A stretch of DNA of 64,000 nucleotides from Verrucomicrobiales bacterium. GTDB taxonomy: Bacteria > Verrucomicrobiota > Verrucomicrobiia > Limisphaerales > J093. Made by a program: the position numbers and the translations under genes. The notes under the pieces were generated by a model, which made no database searches, was not told the origin of the DNA, and saw only the letters and a program-made list of their open reading frames with translations. Shown one piece after another: positions 53,488-62,297 of this stretch (the stretch's first letter is position 1; each line of letters opens with the position of its first letter). The DNA lies in assembly GCA_024233215.1 (NCBI GenBank), contig JACKPW010000006.1, forward strand, positions 62,001 through 126,000, given 5' to 3'.

Positions 53488-54081
53488 TCATCTGTCAAGC
53501 GCCTCCGTGCCGGCAGCGCAGCAGTCATACCAGTCGCGCAGGACCAACCGGAGATTGCCCGCGTGTCGTTGGAAGAGTTCCCGGTTCCGCCGACGGGCGG
53601 CGGGCGTGAGTTCCCCCAGCAGATCGGCAACCAGCTCGTCGAGCAACTCCGGGCTGGTTCCGCATTCCAGCAACGTCGGGAGGCGACCGGCCCGATGCAG
53701 GGTGATCAACAATCCGCCGGCCGGCCGGGTCCGACGTAGAAACCCCCGCCAACGCAACGGACCCAGCTGCTCCGCGCCATCCAGCAGGATCAGGTCGTGC
53801 GACCCCAAATCGCGCCAAAGCTCGTCCAGAGCCGGCGGTTGAAATCGCGGTTGGTCACGCGTCAGTCGGAGCTGTCGGACGTTGAATCCCAGTTCCCGGA
53901 AACGCGGGAGCAGCGCCCCCAGCAGAGTGGTCTTGCCGGACCCTTCCGGTCCGACCAGCGACCCGCGGTGACCGAGGGCGGCGAAGCGTTCCAGCAACCC
54001 CTCCCAAGTCACCCCGCGCAGGCGAAACCGGAGGGCGTGCAGGCGTTCGCTGGCAAACGGGTTATCCCGGGCTCGTAGCAT
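53488..54081 (-). CDS. P-loop ATPase, small
   Basis: The 197-residue protein has Walker A GPEGSGKTTL (about 43-52) and Walker B LILLDGAEQL (about 97-106). The ATPase core is minimal, without a recognisable sensor or partner domain. It may be an AAA/STAND-type or ABC-ATPase-like fragment. It overlaps the arrestin-like gene by 20 bp, third in a minus-strand operon. Confidence 0.7.
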   Translation of the reverse strand: MLRARDNPFASERLHALRFRLRGVTWEGLLERFAALGHRGSLVGPEGSGKTTLLGALLPRFRELGFNVRQLRLTRDQPRFQPPALDELWRDLGSHDLILLDGAEQLGPLRWRGFLRRTRPAGGLLITLHRAGRLPTLLECGTSPELLDELVADLLGELTPAARRRNRELFQRHAGNLRLVLRDWYDCCAAGTEALDR

Positions 54082-54451
54082 TGGCCGCCTCGTGCAGCAG
54101 AATTTCGTGCCCGGTTGGGGACAGTACGAACTCGACCCGGGCGGCGTCCCCGGAGGGTTGGGCCACGAGTTCCACCGCCCAGATCAGCGAGATCAGTTTA
54201 CCGGAGAAACTGTAGGGCGCCGCCGGCAGTCGAAACTCGAACGGGCGTGCATCCTGCATCTGGGGTCTCTCGAACGACTCCGTTGCCACCACCTCGACGT
54301 CCTCGGTCCCCTTGCCTTTCGTGTACCAGAACAACCGCGTCTCCACCGACCGGGGCGGCTCCCCCACTTGCCAGCCGGCTCCCCCGCGCAGCAACTCGCC
54401 GGGCCGAAAGGCGGCCTGGTCCTCAAGGATACCAATCTTCAGCTCGTTCAT
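54062..54451 (-). CDS. Small beta-sandwich (arrestin-like) protein
   Basis: The 129-residue product starts MNELKIGILEDQAAFRPGELL. It has a beta-rich pattern (WYTKGKGTEDVEVV, FRLPAAPYSFSGKLISLIWAVELV) like arrestin/Spo0M-fold domains and like the C-terminal 130 residues of the upstream DUF3592 protein. It has no signal. Translation is coupled to the upstream gene by an ATGA overlap (54448-54451). Confidence 0.55.
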   Translation of the reverse strand: MNELKIGILEDQAAFRPGELLRGGAGWQVGEPPRSVETRLFWYTKGKGTEDVEVVATESFERPQMQDARPFEFRLPAAPYSFSGKLISLIWAVELVAQPSGDAARVEFVLSPTGHEILLHEAANATSPG

Positions 54452-56220
54452 GCGTCGCCTGAGTCGTCCGTCGAGTTCATCGGCAGCGGGAGCACCGTCA
54501 AAGGAAACTCGTCGGCCACATCGGGCCAGCGAGCGATGTCCCCGTGAACCTTCAACCACCAGATGATCTTGTTGTTCGGGGCGTCGAGCGACGGGACGAG
54601 GTCAGCCGGCAACACCGCCAGGCATTTGCCGACACGGATTTCGCCCCGGTCGTGGGTCTTCACCAACTGCGCCTGGAAGAAAGTCTCCTTGTCCGTGTAA
54701 GTGCTGGTGCCCCGGCGGTACCGCGCCTCTTCCCGCGCCTCGAGCGAGATGGTCAACTCCCGCAACCGGCTCACCGCCCCCGTGAAAACCCATCCCAACT
54801 GCAGTTCTCCGCCCAGGACCGGCGTCGCACTGCTGATCATCAGTCGAACCCGCGGATTGAACAGCTTCAAGAACATCACGACCACCATTCCCAGGAGGGA
54901 CACTCCGACCAGCACGAAGGGCGTCAGGAAAAGGGTCAGGAACCACGGGTGCCGGCCGCGACTCCATTCGTCAACCACATGCACGAGGAAGACCGATACG
55001 ATGCCGTTCCAGAACGCCGCGATGAAGACGCTTCCGATGAAGCCCTTGAGCGGGGTGCTGGAGGGTTTCAGCACCACCGGACCCTCTTCCGTTGGAACCG
55101 CCGGGGAAATGGCTGGCCGTCCCAGAGGGCCGGGCGATCCCCGACCCCGGTCCGGGTTGCGGAGAAGCCCGACCTTGTCGGCCTCCCGGCGCCCGTGGCG
55201 CAGTGCGAAGATCATGCCACCGAGGCCCACGGCCACAAACACCAGCGGCAGGAGGACAAACCAGATGTCCGGCGGAACCCCCCGACTGAGTACCGCCTGG
55301 GTCGGATCGTCCGGGTTCACCAGGCAGACGGTCCGCTTTCCGACCGGATAATCCCGAATCACCCGTTCCTTGGCGGACCGCCCGCTGGAGGAGTAATCGA
55401 AGAACTGGTAACGGCTGGATTTGTGCGGTTGACCGTTGAACTCGTAGGCATAGAGCACCGCCACCTTGTAAGTGCTCCCATCGTCCCCACTGTGGACCTC
55501 GACCCGGCTGGCCTCGATAACACAGGGCGTTTGCACCCAGTCCCGGCTCCGCCAGACCCCATGGAGCGGCCGGAGGAACATGCCGTAGAGAAAGCCGCTG
55601 CCGGCCAGGAAAAAGATGGCGAAGAAGCCGACGAGGCAGCCGACTCCCTGACGCCCCTTCAGCAGGCTGGCGGCAGTCTTTGAGGAAACGGCGGCGGTCT
55701 TCGCCGAAGAACCCCTCCGCCAGGTGAAGTAGATTCCGCCGGCCCCGATGGCAACGAAGATCAGGGGGAAGAAGACCACGAGGGCCACCCACAGACTCCC
55801 GTGCTGCAGGACCGACTGGTCGGGTTGCCTCGGATTGACGTGACAGACCGCCTCGCGATCCGACGGAAAACGGCCCGCCAAGGCCGCCGCTTTCCCGTAG
55901 TCGCTGAAAGCGGGTGTCTGCAGGGAGACTTGGGAAGAGGTGTACGAACGGCCCTGCCATTCGTAGCGGTATTGGACGCTGCAGAGGTAGGGCGAGTTGT
56001 TGTCCCGATCATCGGTGTGCTCGACCACGCCGCTCTCCAGCACGACACAGGGGATGGCGGGCCAAAACCGCGTCTTGGCGCTGCGGACCACCTCCCGGAC
56101 GAGGAAGCCGGTAAACAGCAACCCCATCCCGAGGAAGACCAGGAGGAACAGCGTCAGAAAGATCTTCCCACCGACGCCTGCCGGCTTCCCACTGCTGCCC
56201 ACTGCCACGGTGAATCCCAT
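54448..56220 (-). CDS. Double-DUF3592 membrane protein with arrestin-like C-terminus
   Basis: The 590-residue protein contains two tandem DUF3592 modules (about 15-170 and 190-350). Each has a membrane span, a PCVVLES/PCVIEAS strand, a Y-x-Y core and HVNPRQPDQSV or LVNPDDPTQAV, closed by another span. A low-complexity linker and two more spans (about 410-470) follow, then a beta-rich cytosolic C-terminus. DUF3592 proteins are poorly understood; fusion with an arrestin-like tail is unusual. Start 56220 places the first span at a normal distance. It heads a three-gene operon. Confidence 0.7.
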   Translation of the reverse strand: MGFTVAVGSSGKPAGVGGKIFLTLFLLVFLGMGLLFTGFLVREVVRSAKTRFWPAIPCVVLESGVVEHTDDRDNNSPYLCSVQYRYEWQGRSYTSSQVSLQTPAFSDYGKAAALAGRFPSDREAVCHVNPRQPDQSVLQHGSLWVALVVFFPLIFVAIGAGGIYFTWRRGSSAKTAAVSSKTAASLLKGRQGVGCLVGFFAIFFLAGSGFLYGMFLRPLHGVWRSRDWVQTPCVIEASRVEVHSGDDGSTYKVAVLYAYEFNGQPHKSSRYQFFDYSSSGRSAKERVIRDYPVGKRTVCLVNPDDPTQAVLSRGVPPDIWFVLLPLVFVAVGLGGMIFALRHGRREADKVGLLRNPDRGRGSPGPLGRPAISPAVPTEEGPVVLKPSSTPLKGFIGSVFIAAFWNGIVSVFLVHVVDEWSRGRHPWFLTLFLTPFVLVGVSLLGMVVVMFLKLFNPRVRLMISSATPVLGGELQLGWVFTGAVSRLRELTISLEAREEARYRRGTSTYTDKETFFQAQLVKTHDRGEIRVGKCLAVLPADLVPSLDAPNNKIIWWLKVHGDIARWPDVADEFPLTVLPLPMNSTDDSGDA

Positions 56221-56375
56221 GCTGCGGCCCTCTTGTGAGCCATCCAACCGCCGCCGGCAATCGCAAAGGCACCTGCATCGGTGCTCTGGTGAGCGTCGGA
56301 ACCCAGCCAAGATAATCGGCCGAAACCGGCGAACGCCAGTTCGCCGCTACCATTCGGAGGGTGCCTGGCGGGGCT
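56221..56375. other. Intergenic gap
   Basis: These 155 bp lie between two minus-strand operons. No signal was singled out. Confidence 0.3.
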
Positions 56376-59039
56376 TCAGGGCGAACGGACCTGGTAGAAC
56401 TTGGCCGCAGCCCCGGTATCGGTGTCCGTGTATTCGCCGGTGGTCAGACCATTGGCGATCCCAGTGAACGGCCCGTTCACAGCCGTCGCTGTCTCCACGC
56501 TGTAAGTCTGGCCGGCCTCGGCTTCCCAAGTCAGGGTGATCGAGCCGTTCGGGTTCCGCGCGGCGGAGATGGCCCCCACATCAGCCGGGGGGATGGTTGG
56601 GGGCTCGCTCCAAAGCTTGCCGTCGTACTGCCGGCCCGGCGTGACGACCAGATCCGACACGGCCACCTGGGGACGGAAACCACCGTTGATCGTCGGGTAA
56701 CGCGTCATCGAACCGCCGCTGGAAACCGCATCGGCCGGGTAAATCACCCGGGCCACGACCCCGCCGATGGCATTGCGGATCGTGATGGTGTCGCCGTTGT
56801 TGTTAAGCGCGAGGCCGTAGGTGCTTTCGCTGGCAGGCTCGAACGGCACATCGAGCAACGGCGGATAGCCATTCAACGGGCCCCCGTAAAGGATGGCGGC
56901 GCTCTTCGCCGCCAGCGTCAGCGGATAGTAGAACTGGTGCCGCATTTGCACCCCGTCAGACATGGTCCAGCCCTCCAGTTCGACCGCTTCCTCGGAGAGA
57001 TTCACCAGTTCGAGGTACTCGTCGTTGATCGTCATGTCGATGGCGACCGGCGGATCGCGCAGCAGCGGGTTGTAGAACGGCAACTCGGCATTGGAGGTCG
57101 GATTCGCCAGATACTCGGCGATCACCACCTGTTGTTCGGCGACCGTGGGCACGTAGAGCGTAAGGGTGAACACGTTTTGCGCCACGCCGTTGTCCGCGGT
57201 GAGCGTCGCGGTGAAGAGGTTCCCCGCTTCGCTCGCGTCCGGCGTCCAGGTGAACGTGCCGGCGATGTCCGCGGTTTGACCGGCCGGAAAATCCCAGTGC
57301 GCCGTGGGCGGCAGGCCCGCAGTGATGGGATTGATGGTGATGGGCCGACCCTCCTCATCCGAGATGAGGAACGTGGTGGTCAGCGTTTCACCGGGCCGCA
57401 AGCCGTGTTCGGTAAACTCGTTTTCGGGCAGATCACCGGGGCGGATGAGATTGGACAGCACGTTGGAGAACTGAATGCTCGGCGGCTTGAGCACACTGAC
57501 GATGTCGGCATACCGGCTGGGGATGAGTTGGTAGCCTTCGGTACGCGGATCGTTGGTGTCGTATTGGCCCAACACGCCGATCACGTCGGCCTTGCCCACC
57601 GGCTTGGGTTGCCCGCCGATGTCGGTGTAGCTGTTCACATACATCGGAAACTCCTGCCAGCTCTCGTCCCGCAGAATCACGGTGCTGTTCGGGGAGAACA
57701 GCGAGGCGGTCTGGTCGATGTCCACGTTGGCCGCGATCACGTAGGTGCCTTCCAGGTTGTGCATTGTCGCCAGGTCGTGCTGCACGAAGAAGTCCAAGGC
57801 GACGGGTTCGGGCAACGGGTTGCCGCTGCTCAACACGGTCACCGATGTGGCCGCGTTGGAGGTGTTTGGAGCCAGCTCCAACAAGCCGTTGTAGTCGTCC
57901 AGCGCCGCGGTCACGCGCACCTTGTCACCCGCGGCAGGAAGCAGGCTGGCTCCGCCCCGCCAAAACACCGCGATCCCGGCGGTGTCATCCTGCATGAAGA
58001 ACTCGCCCGACGTACCGCTGGTCAGGTTCGCATGGGTTGTGACAATGCCTTCTACGGTGAAGAGCGTGGTCTTATCGGTCGGAACGTAGTTCTCCGGATC
58101 CACCATCGCCCGCAGGGTGCTGATCGGCGTCAACTCCGGTTCCTGCATCTCCTCGACAATCAGTTCCGCGTCCTCGCTGGTGGCTTCCCCCTGCGCATTA
58201 CTGACCACCACGTGGTAGAAACCCGCCTGCGTCAGGTCGACCGCTGCCAAAGCCAGCTGGTCCGAGGTCTCCCCGGCGATGGCGCCGTCGTTGAAATACC
58301 ATTGGTAACTCAGGGGCGGCGTCCCGGTCGCCACGACCGAAAAGGTCACGTCATCGCCTTCGGTCACGGTCCGGTCCTGCGGCTGGCTGAGGATGCCCGG
58401 CTTCGTCGGGCCGGTCCCCAACGGTGATCCCAACACCGTCACCAGGTCAAAACGCCAGGTGCCCGTGGTGCCGTAGTTGGATCCGGGATTGGCCGCCACG
58501 TAGGAGGATCCGTCGGCGAAATCTGAGACGAAACGGACGGCGAAGTTGGGGTTGTTGTTTGCGGCGGCAACCCCGCTGAGATCCACCGCCTGGTCGGTGA
58601 ACCACCAGGAACCCTGATCGATCGTGAGTGCGGTCGCCTCGATCCAGGAAGACCCGTCGGTGGTATACAACGCGACCAACCGGCTGCTGCCGCTGTTGCT
58701 GGCTCGCCAGTCGAACTTCACCACGATGCTTTCATATCCCGTGGTGGGCACGCTGAACTGCGCGCCGGCAGTGCGGGGGCTTTCCCCCTGCGCCGGGAAT
58801 CCGGCCAGGTTCCAGCCGGAGTCATCGTCCGAAGGATCATTCACCGATCCGGAGTAGTACTGTTCGGACACGCCGCCAATCGCCGTCGCCGCCCCCACTC
58901 CCACCGCGGGGTCGGTGGTACCGGTGGTGGTGTCGGTGTCTCCACCGAAGTTGAAGTCCCATTGGGTCAGGATGTCCTGACCAAGAGTGGAGACACTGAG
59001 GATTGCGGCCAGGGCCAGTCGGAGCACGGTTCTTTGCAT
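56376..59039 (-). CDS. Large secreted multidomain protein (Ig-like, OB/DUF5689-like, LTD-like)
   Basis: The 887-residue product has a signal peptide (LALAAILSVSTLG). It has a beta-sandwich domain (about 25-205) and an Ig-like domain (about 215-300: ILSQPQDRTVTEGDDVTFSV, YQWYFNDG). An OB-like/DUF5689-type domain follows (about 305-520), then a cadherin-like/Ig linker. A lamin-tail-like domain (about 650-810: VVIAEYLANP, EYLELVNLSEEAVELEGWTMSD) and a C-terminal fibronectin-type module ending KFYQVRSP complete it. Probably a surface or extracellular adhesin or binding protein. It starts 10 bp after the upstream prepilin-type gene. Confidence 0.78.
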   Translation of the reverse strand: MQRTVLRLALAAILSVSTLGQDILTQWDFNFGGDTDTTTGTTDPAVGVGAATAIGGVSEQYYSGSVNDPSDDDSGWNLAGFPAQGESPRTAGAQFSVPTTGYESIVVKFDWRASNSGSSRLVALYTTDGSSWIEATALTIDQGSWWFTDQAVDLSGVAAANNNPNFAVRFVSDFADGSSYVAANPGSNYGTTGTWRFDLVTVLGSPLGTGPTKPGILSQPQDRTVTEGDDVTFSVVATGTPPLSYQWYFNDGAIAGETSDQLALAAVDLTQAGFYHVVVSNAQGEATSEDAELIVEEMQEPELTPISTLRAMVDPENYVPTDKTTLFTVEGIVTTHANLTSGTSGEFFMQDDTAGIAVFWRGGASLLPAAGDKVRVTAALDDYNGLLELAPNTSNAATSVTVLSSGNPLPEPVALDFFVQHDLATMHNLEGTYVIAANVDIDQTASLFSPNSTVILRDESWQEFPMYVNSYTDIGGQPKPVGKADVIGVLGQYDTNDPRTEGYQLIPSRYADIVSVLKPPSIQFSNVLSNLIRPGDLPENEFTEHGLRPGETLTTTFLISDEEGRPITINPITAGLPPTAHWDFPAGQTADIAGTFTWTPDASEAGNLFTATLTADNGVAQNVFTLTLYVPTVAEQQVVIAEYLANPTSNAELPFYNPLLRDPPVAIDMTINDEYLELVNLSEEAVELEGWTMSDGVQMRHQFYYPLTLAAKSAAILYGGPLNGYPPLLDVPFEPASESTYGLALNNNGDTITIRNAIGGVVARVIYPADAVSSGGSMTRYPTINGGFRPQVAVSDLVVTPGRQYDGKLWSEPPTIPPADVGAISAARNPNGSITLTWEAEAGQTYSVETATAVNGPFTGIANGLTTGEYTDTDTGAAAKFYQVRSP

Positions 59040-59049
59040 GGCTTGGAGA

Positions 59050-59898
59050 TCAGCGGTGCGGGTTCCAGATCACGTCGGGATTGACTTTTTCGGTGGCGGA
59101 GCCGGTGCCATTGGTGATGTAGGACCGGCTGAAGTATGCAGCGTGGCCATCCACGAAGACAAGGTTGCCACCCTGGTCGCCGTGCCGGCGCGTGAAGCGC
59201 TCGCTACGGGCGGCGGGGAAGATCCCGTTGCGGTTGGGATCGGTATTGCCGGCAGTGTAGGCCTCCAGCGTCGGACTGAAGGTGGTGTCGAGGAGCAACA
59301 CGGTGGCAGTGGGTTGTCGCAGGCTGCTGAGGCGGGGCATGGCCGGGTAGCGGAGACGGTCGGAGGTACTGGGCCCGGTCCGCTTCAGGTCCAGGTTCAT
59401 CACGTAGCTCCAGAAGCCAAACCGGCCCCCCTTGAGGAACCGGTCATCACTGGAGGCCCGGGCCGCCGGACAATGCCAGAACTCCCCCTTCTTGCCCGGA
59501 AAAGGCAGATTCTCCTGAAAACGCGTGGTCGTACCGTTCCACCATTGGGAGAACGGCTGCTCGCTGACGCCCGGCGGCAGGGTGTTGAACCACGCGTAGG
59601 GATCATTCGGACTGCCGGGTCCGTCGACCATGCCGGTGTCCACGCCATAGCGACCGCCGTCGTCCGTCCCGTCCCGCGGAACCCCGTCGTTGTAATCCGT
59701 GGCATACATCTGCAGCCCGAGGCCCCACTGCCGGAGGTTGGACAGGCAGCGGACGGACTGTGCCTTGCCCTTCGCGCGGGAAAGCGCGGGCAGCAGCATG
59801 CCGGCCAGAATGGCGATGATGGCGATCACCACCAGCAATTCGATCAGGGTAAAGGCCAGCCGGCCAAGCGGGTTGCGTTGTTGCGGACGATTCTGCAT
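59050..59898 (-). CDS. Prepilin-type protein with FVDGHAA motif (second)
   Basis: The 282-residue protein has [19 protein letters not shown] after a short basic leader. Its body includes [29 protein letters not shown] and [10 protein letters not shown]. It is the same PVC family as the protein at 51561. It is followed within 10 bp by the large secreted protein gene, suggesting linked export or surface assembly. Confidence 0.9.
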   Translation of the reverse strand: MQNRPQQRNPLGRLAFTLIELLVVIAIIAILAGMLLPALSRAKGKAQSVRCLSNLRQWGLGLQMYATDYNDGVPRDGTDDGGRYGVDTGMVDGPGSPNDPYAWFNTLPPGVSEQPFSQWWNGTTTRFQENLPFPGKKGEFWHCPAARASSDDRFLKGGRFGFWSYVMNLDLKRTGPSTSDRLRYPAMPRLSSLRQPTATVLLLDTTFSPTLEAYTAGNTDPNRNGIFPAARSERFTRRHGDQGGNLVFVDGHAAYFSRSYITNGTGSATEKVNPDVIWNPHR

Positions 59899-60063
59899 TC
59901 AGGTGCCGAGATCCCGGCGGAGTGCCCTCCACCCACCGGAGCGCCAAAAGAGTAGAGTCGGAACCCTCGCTGCTCAAGCGCCGTGAGTCACAATCCGGCA
60001 ATTCTCCCCAGCACACCCGGCACCAGATCCACGGCCGTGCTTCTCATGGCACCGGGCACGGGC
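59899..60063. other. Intergenic gap
   Basis: These 165 bp lie between two minus-strand genes. No feature is evident. Confidence 0.3.
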
Positions 60064-61707
60064 TCAACCCGGTTGATGAGTGCCTTGAGGTGGCAGTTCG
60101 GGCGGGCTTCCGATTCCGCTTCCCCCGTCCCGCCGCGACCGGTTCAACGCCAGCGCCGTGCCGAGTCCAAACAACGCCAGGCTGCCCACCAGGATCAGGA
60201 CCCCACGCGGCGCCTGGGCCACGGTGCGTCCGACCGCCAGGATCGGGGTGCCCAGGGACACCGTGGCGGCCGCCAGCAACACCGACAGTGCAGGGGGCGT
60301 CGCCCCGCGCCAGTAGGCGATTCCCCAGGCAAGGCACACCCCAAGGCCCACGAGCGAAACCAGCCAGTCTGCGTCGGTGCGCCCGATCATGACCATCGAA
60401 TGGAGCGCCCAGCCACCCGCCAATACCCGCCGCAGGAGCGCGAGGTTCTCGGCCGGCGCCAGGTTCCAGCGCAGACTGTGAACCAACAGGAACACCAGTG
60501 CCCCCTGCACGATCCAATGGTCCCGCAACGGCGACTCCACCAGCACCCGACTCAGCCCTGCCGCCAGCGCCAGCGAGCCCAACAACCCGGCAAGGGAATG
60601 CCGCCACACCATTGCGGCCAGCAACCCGAGGGCGACGGTCGCACCGCCCCATCGCTCCGTGTCGCCCCAACCAGCCGCAGCTCCCCAGGCCACCGGCAAC
60701 GGCAGCGATGCAAGCAGGCAGCCGAGCGATCCGGCCATCAAAGCGACCGCCACGCGCAGTTGGCGCCGTTCCCAGGCCAGCGTGCCGTACACCACCAGGT
60801 TGATTCCCGCCAACAAGGCGGGCAGCCAGTCCCCCGCGTGCTTCACCGGAAGCAGGGCGGCCATCGCCGGCAGGAGCAGCAACGCCGTCCGCAGTCGGCC
60901 ACCGGGATTCGGCACGAAGTCTTTCAGTCGGAGGTTTAACATCCACGCCAGCATCCAGGCTCCCGGCGCCACCAAGTCCCGGCGCACCGCAAAATCATAC
61001 ACATAGCCCAGACTCCAAAGATGCACCGAAGTGGACAGAAGCAGGGTGCCGAGGAACGCCGCCGGGAGCCAGCGTCGTCCGGGAATCAGATCATTGCGCG
61101 CCCTTGGTGGTGGCAACAACGCAAGGGCCGCCACCAACAACGGCAACCCCGCCAGCCAGACAACTTCGTTCGTCCAGAACGCGGCCCCGAAATCCGGCCG
61201 GGTACCGGCCTTCGACTCGTGCAGGGTCCGGTAGACCACCGGCAGGACGGCGTTTACCAGAAGCACCGTGCCCGCCAGGATCAGGAACCTCGGAGGCACG
61301 TTCAACCGGGGCAGGCCAAACCGCACGGCCGCGCCGCGCGCGAACGCCATCGCCAATCCCGCACCGCAGAAACCCCAGACCCAGCCCGCATCAATCAGGG
61401 CCGCCTGACTCACCAGGATGAACGGCACCAGCAACAGGCCGGTCTCCAGCCCCACCAACAGGGTCGAATCGTACCAGACCGTCCGCCGCCCGAGCCAGAC
61501 CGCCGTCAGCACCAGGAGGATTTCGTAGACCTGCACCGCGGAGAAGTTGAATGCCAACTGGCTGGTCTCCCGCGGCAGGAAGGTGGTGTCCTGCGAGATG
61601 AGATGCACTCCCCAGAGCAGGAGCGCCGCGCTGCAGAGGTAGAACGGGTTGCAGGCCAGCAGCCGCCTCAGCCAGTCACGTCCGGAAGTCGTCTGGTTCG
61701 AATTCAT
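60064..61707 (-). CDS. Polytopic membrane protein, unknown
   Basis: The 547-residue protein has about 14 hydrophobic segments spread evenly, with short loops and few charged residues. No catalytic motif or transporter signature is recognised. The soluble N-terminus is about 18 residues. A sigma-54-like site lies about 50 bp upstream. Function unknown. Confidence 0.7.
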   Translation of the reverse strand: MNSNQTTSGRDWLRRLLACNPFYLCSAALLLWGVHLISQDTTFLPRETSQLAFNFSAVQVYEILLVLTAVWLGRRTVWYDSTLLVGLETGLLLVPFILVSQAALIDAGWVWGFCGAGLAMAFARGAAVRFGLPRLNVPPRFLILAGTVLLVNAVLPVVYRTLHESKAGTRPDFGAAFWTNEVVWLAGLPLLVAALALLPPPRARNDLIPGRRWLPAAFLGTLLLSTSVHLWSLGYVYDFAVRRDLVAPGAWMLAWMLNLRLKDFVPNPGGRLRTALLLLPAMAALLPVKHAGDWLPALLAGINLVVYGTLAWERRQLRVAVALMAGSLGCLLASLPLPVAWGAAAGWGDTERWGGATVALGLLAAMVWRHSLAGLLGSLALAAGLSRVLVESPLRDHWIVQGALVFLLVHSLRWNLAPAENLALLRRVLAGGWALHSMVMIGRTDADWLVSLVGLGVCLAWGIAYWRGATPPALSVLLAAATVSLGTPILAVGRTVAQAPRGVLILVGSLALFGLGTALALNRSRRDGGSGIGSPPELPPQGTHQPG

Positions 61708-62036
61708 AATGCCTCCAGGCTTGGAATTGGATTATCGGTTTCACTCACTTGGAGAGCTGGAATCGTGCCAGAATTCCATCCACTGTGCACTAAAACGCAC
61801 AGGTTGACAGCGGGACCGGTCGATCGTCCGTCGTGGCCCCGGGAACGGGGATGGACGCTGAAGTCCCGCAGGGAATGAGGCCCGCGGAAGTGAAATCCGT
61901 CATTGCCTACGGCGCCCGGACGCGCTAACGATCACGGGAAAGCTGGTTGTTCTGACAGAACTGGAGGGTCCTTTGGATTGGGCGTGGGCGTTATGGGCGG
62001 CCTGGTGCAGGGTCCTTCAAGAAGCAAGTTGGTTCC
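61708..62036. other. Divergent intergenic region
   Basis: About 330 bp hold the sigma-54-like site and otherwise show no defined feature. Confidence 0.35.
61756..61770 (-). promoter_or_regulatory. Sigma-54-like promoter element
   Basis: On the minus strand, TGGCACGATTCCAGC has GG and GC doublets at the sigma-54 spacing (consensus TGGCACG-N4-TTGC). The -12 element matches only at GC. It lies 49 bp before the membrane protein ATG. Confidence 0.3.
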
Positions 62037-62297
62037 ATGGAAACGCCCATGCAGGTCACGCTCTACCACCTTCCGGGGTGCACCCGGTCGGAGGCAGTGA
62101 AAGCGTTTATCGAGGAGCAGGGATTGTGCCTCCAGATCGTCAACGTGCTCACGCACCCGCGCGTCTTGTCGGGCCTGCCCAACGGGGTGCATACGCCGTT
62201 CCCCTCCGTCCGCGTGGGCAAGAACACCATCCTGAACGCCACCCCGCAGCAGGTGGCCACCGCCTTGAGGGAGGCATCCGTCAGCGACCAGGCCTGA
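62037..62297 (+). CDS. Thioredoxin-fold (glutaredoxin-like) small protein
   Basis: The 86-residue product starts with VTLYHLPGCTRSEAVKAFIEE, a beta strand followed by a single-cysteine CxxS-type active site (CTRS). It continues with VNVLTHPRVLSGLP, FPSVRVGKNTILNA in place of the cis-Pro strand, and a C-terminal helix. This resembles monothiol glutaredoxin-like proteins. It overlaps the end of the opposite CinA-like gene by 17 bp. Confidence 0.65.
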   Translation: METPMQVTLYHLPGCTRSEAVKAFIEEQGLCLQIVNVLTHPRVLSGLPNGVHTPFPSVRVGKNTILNATPQQVATALREASVSDQA

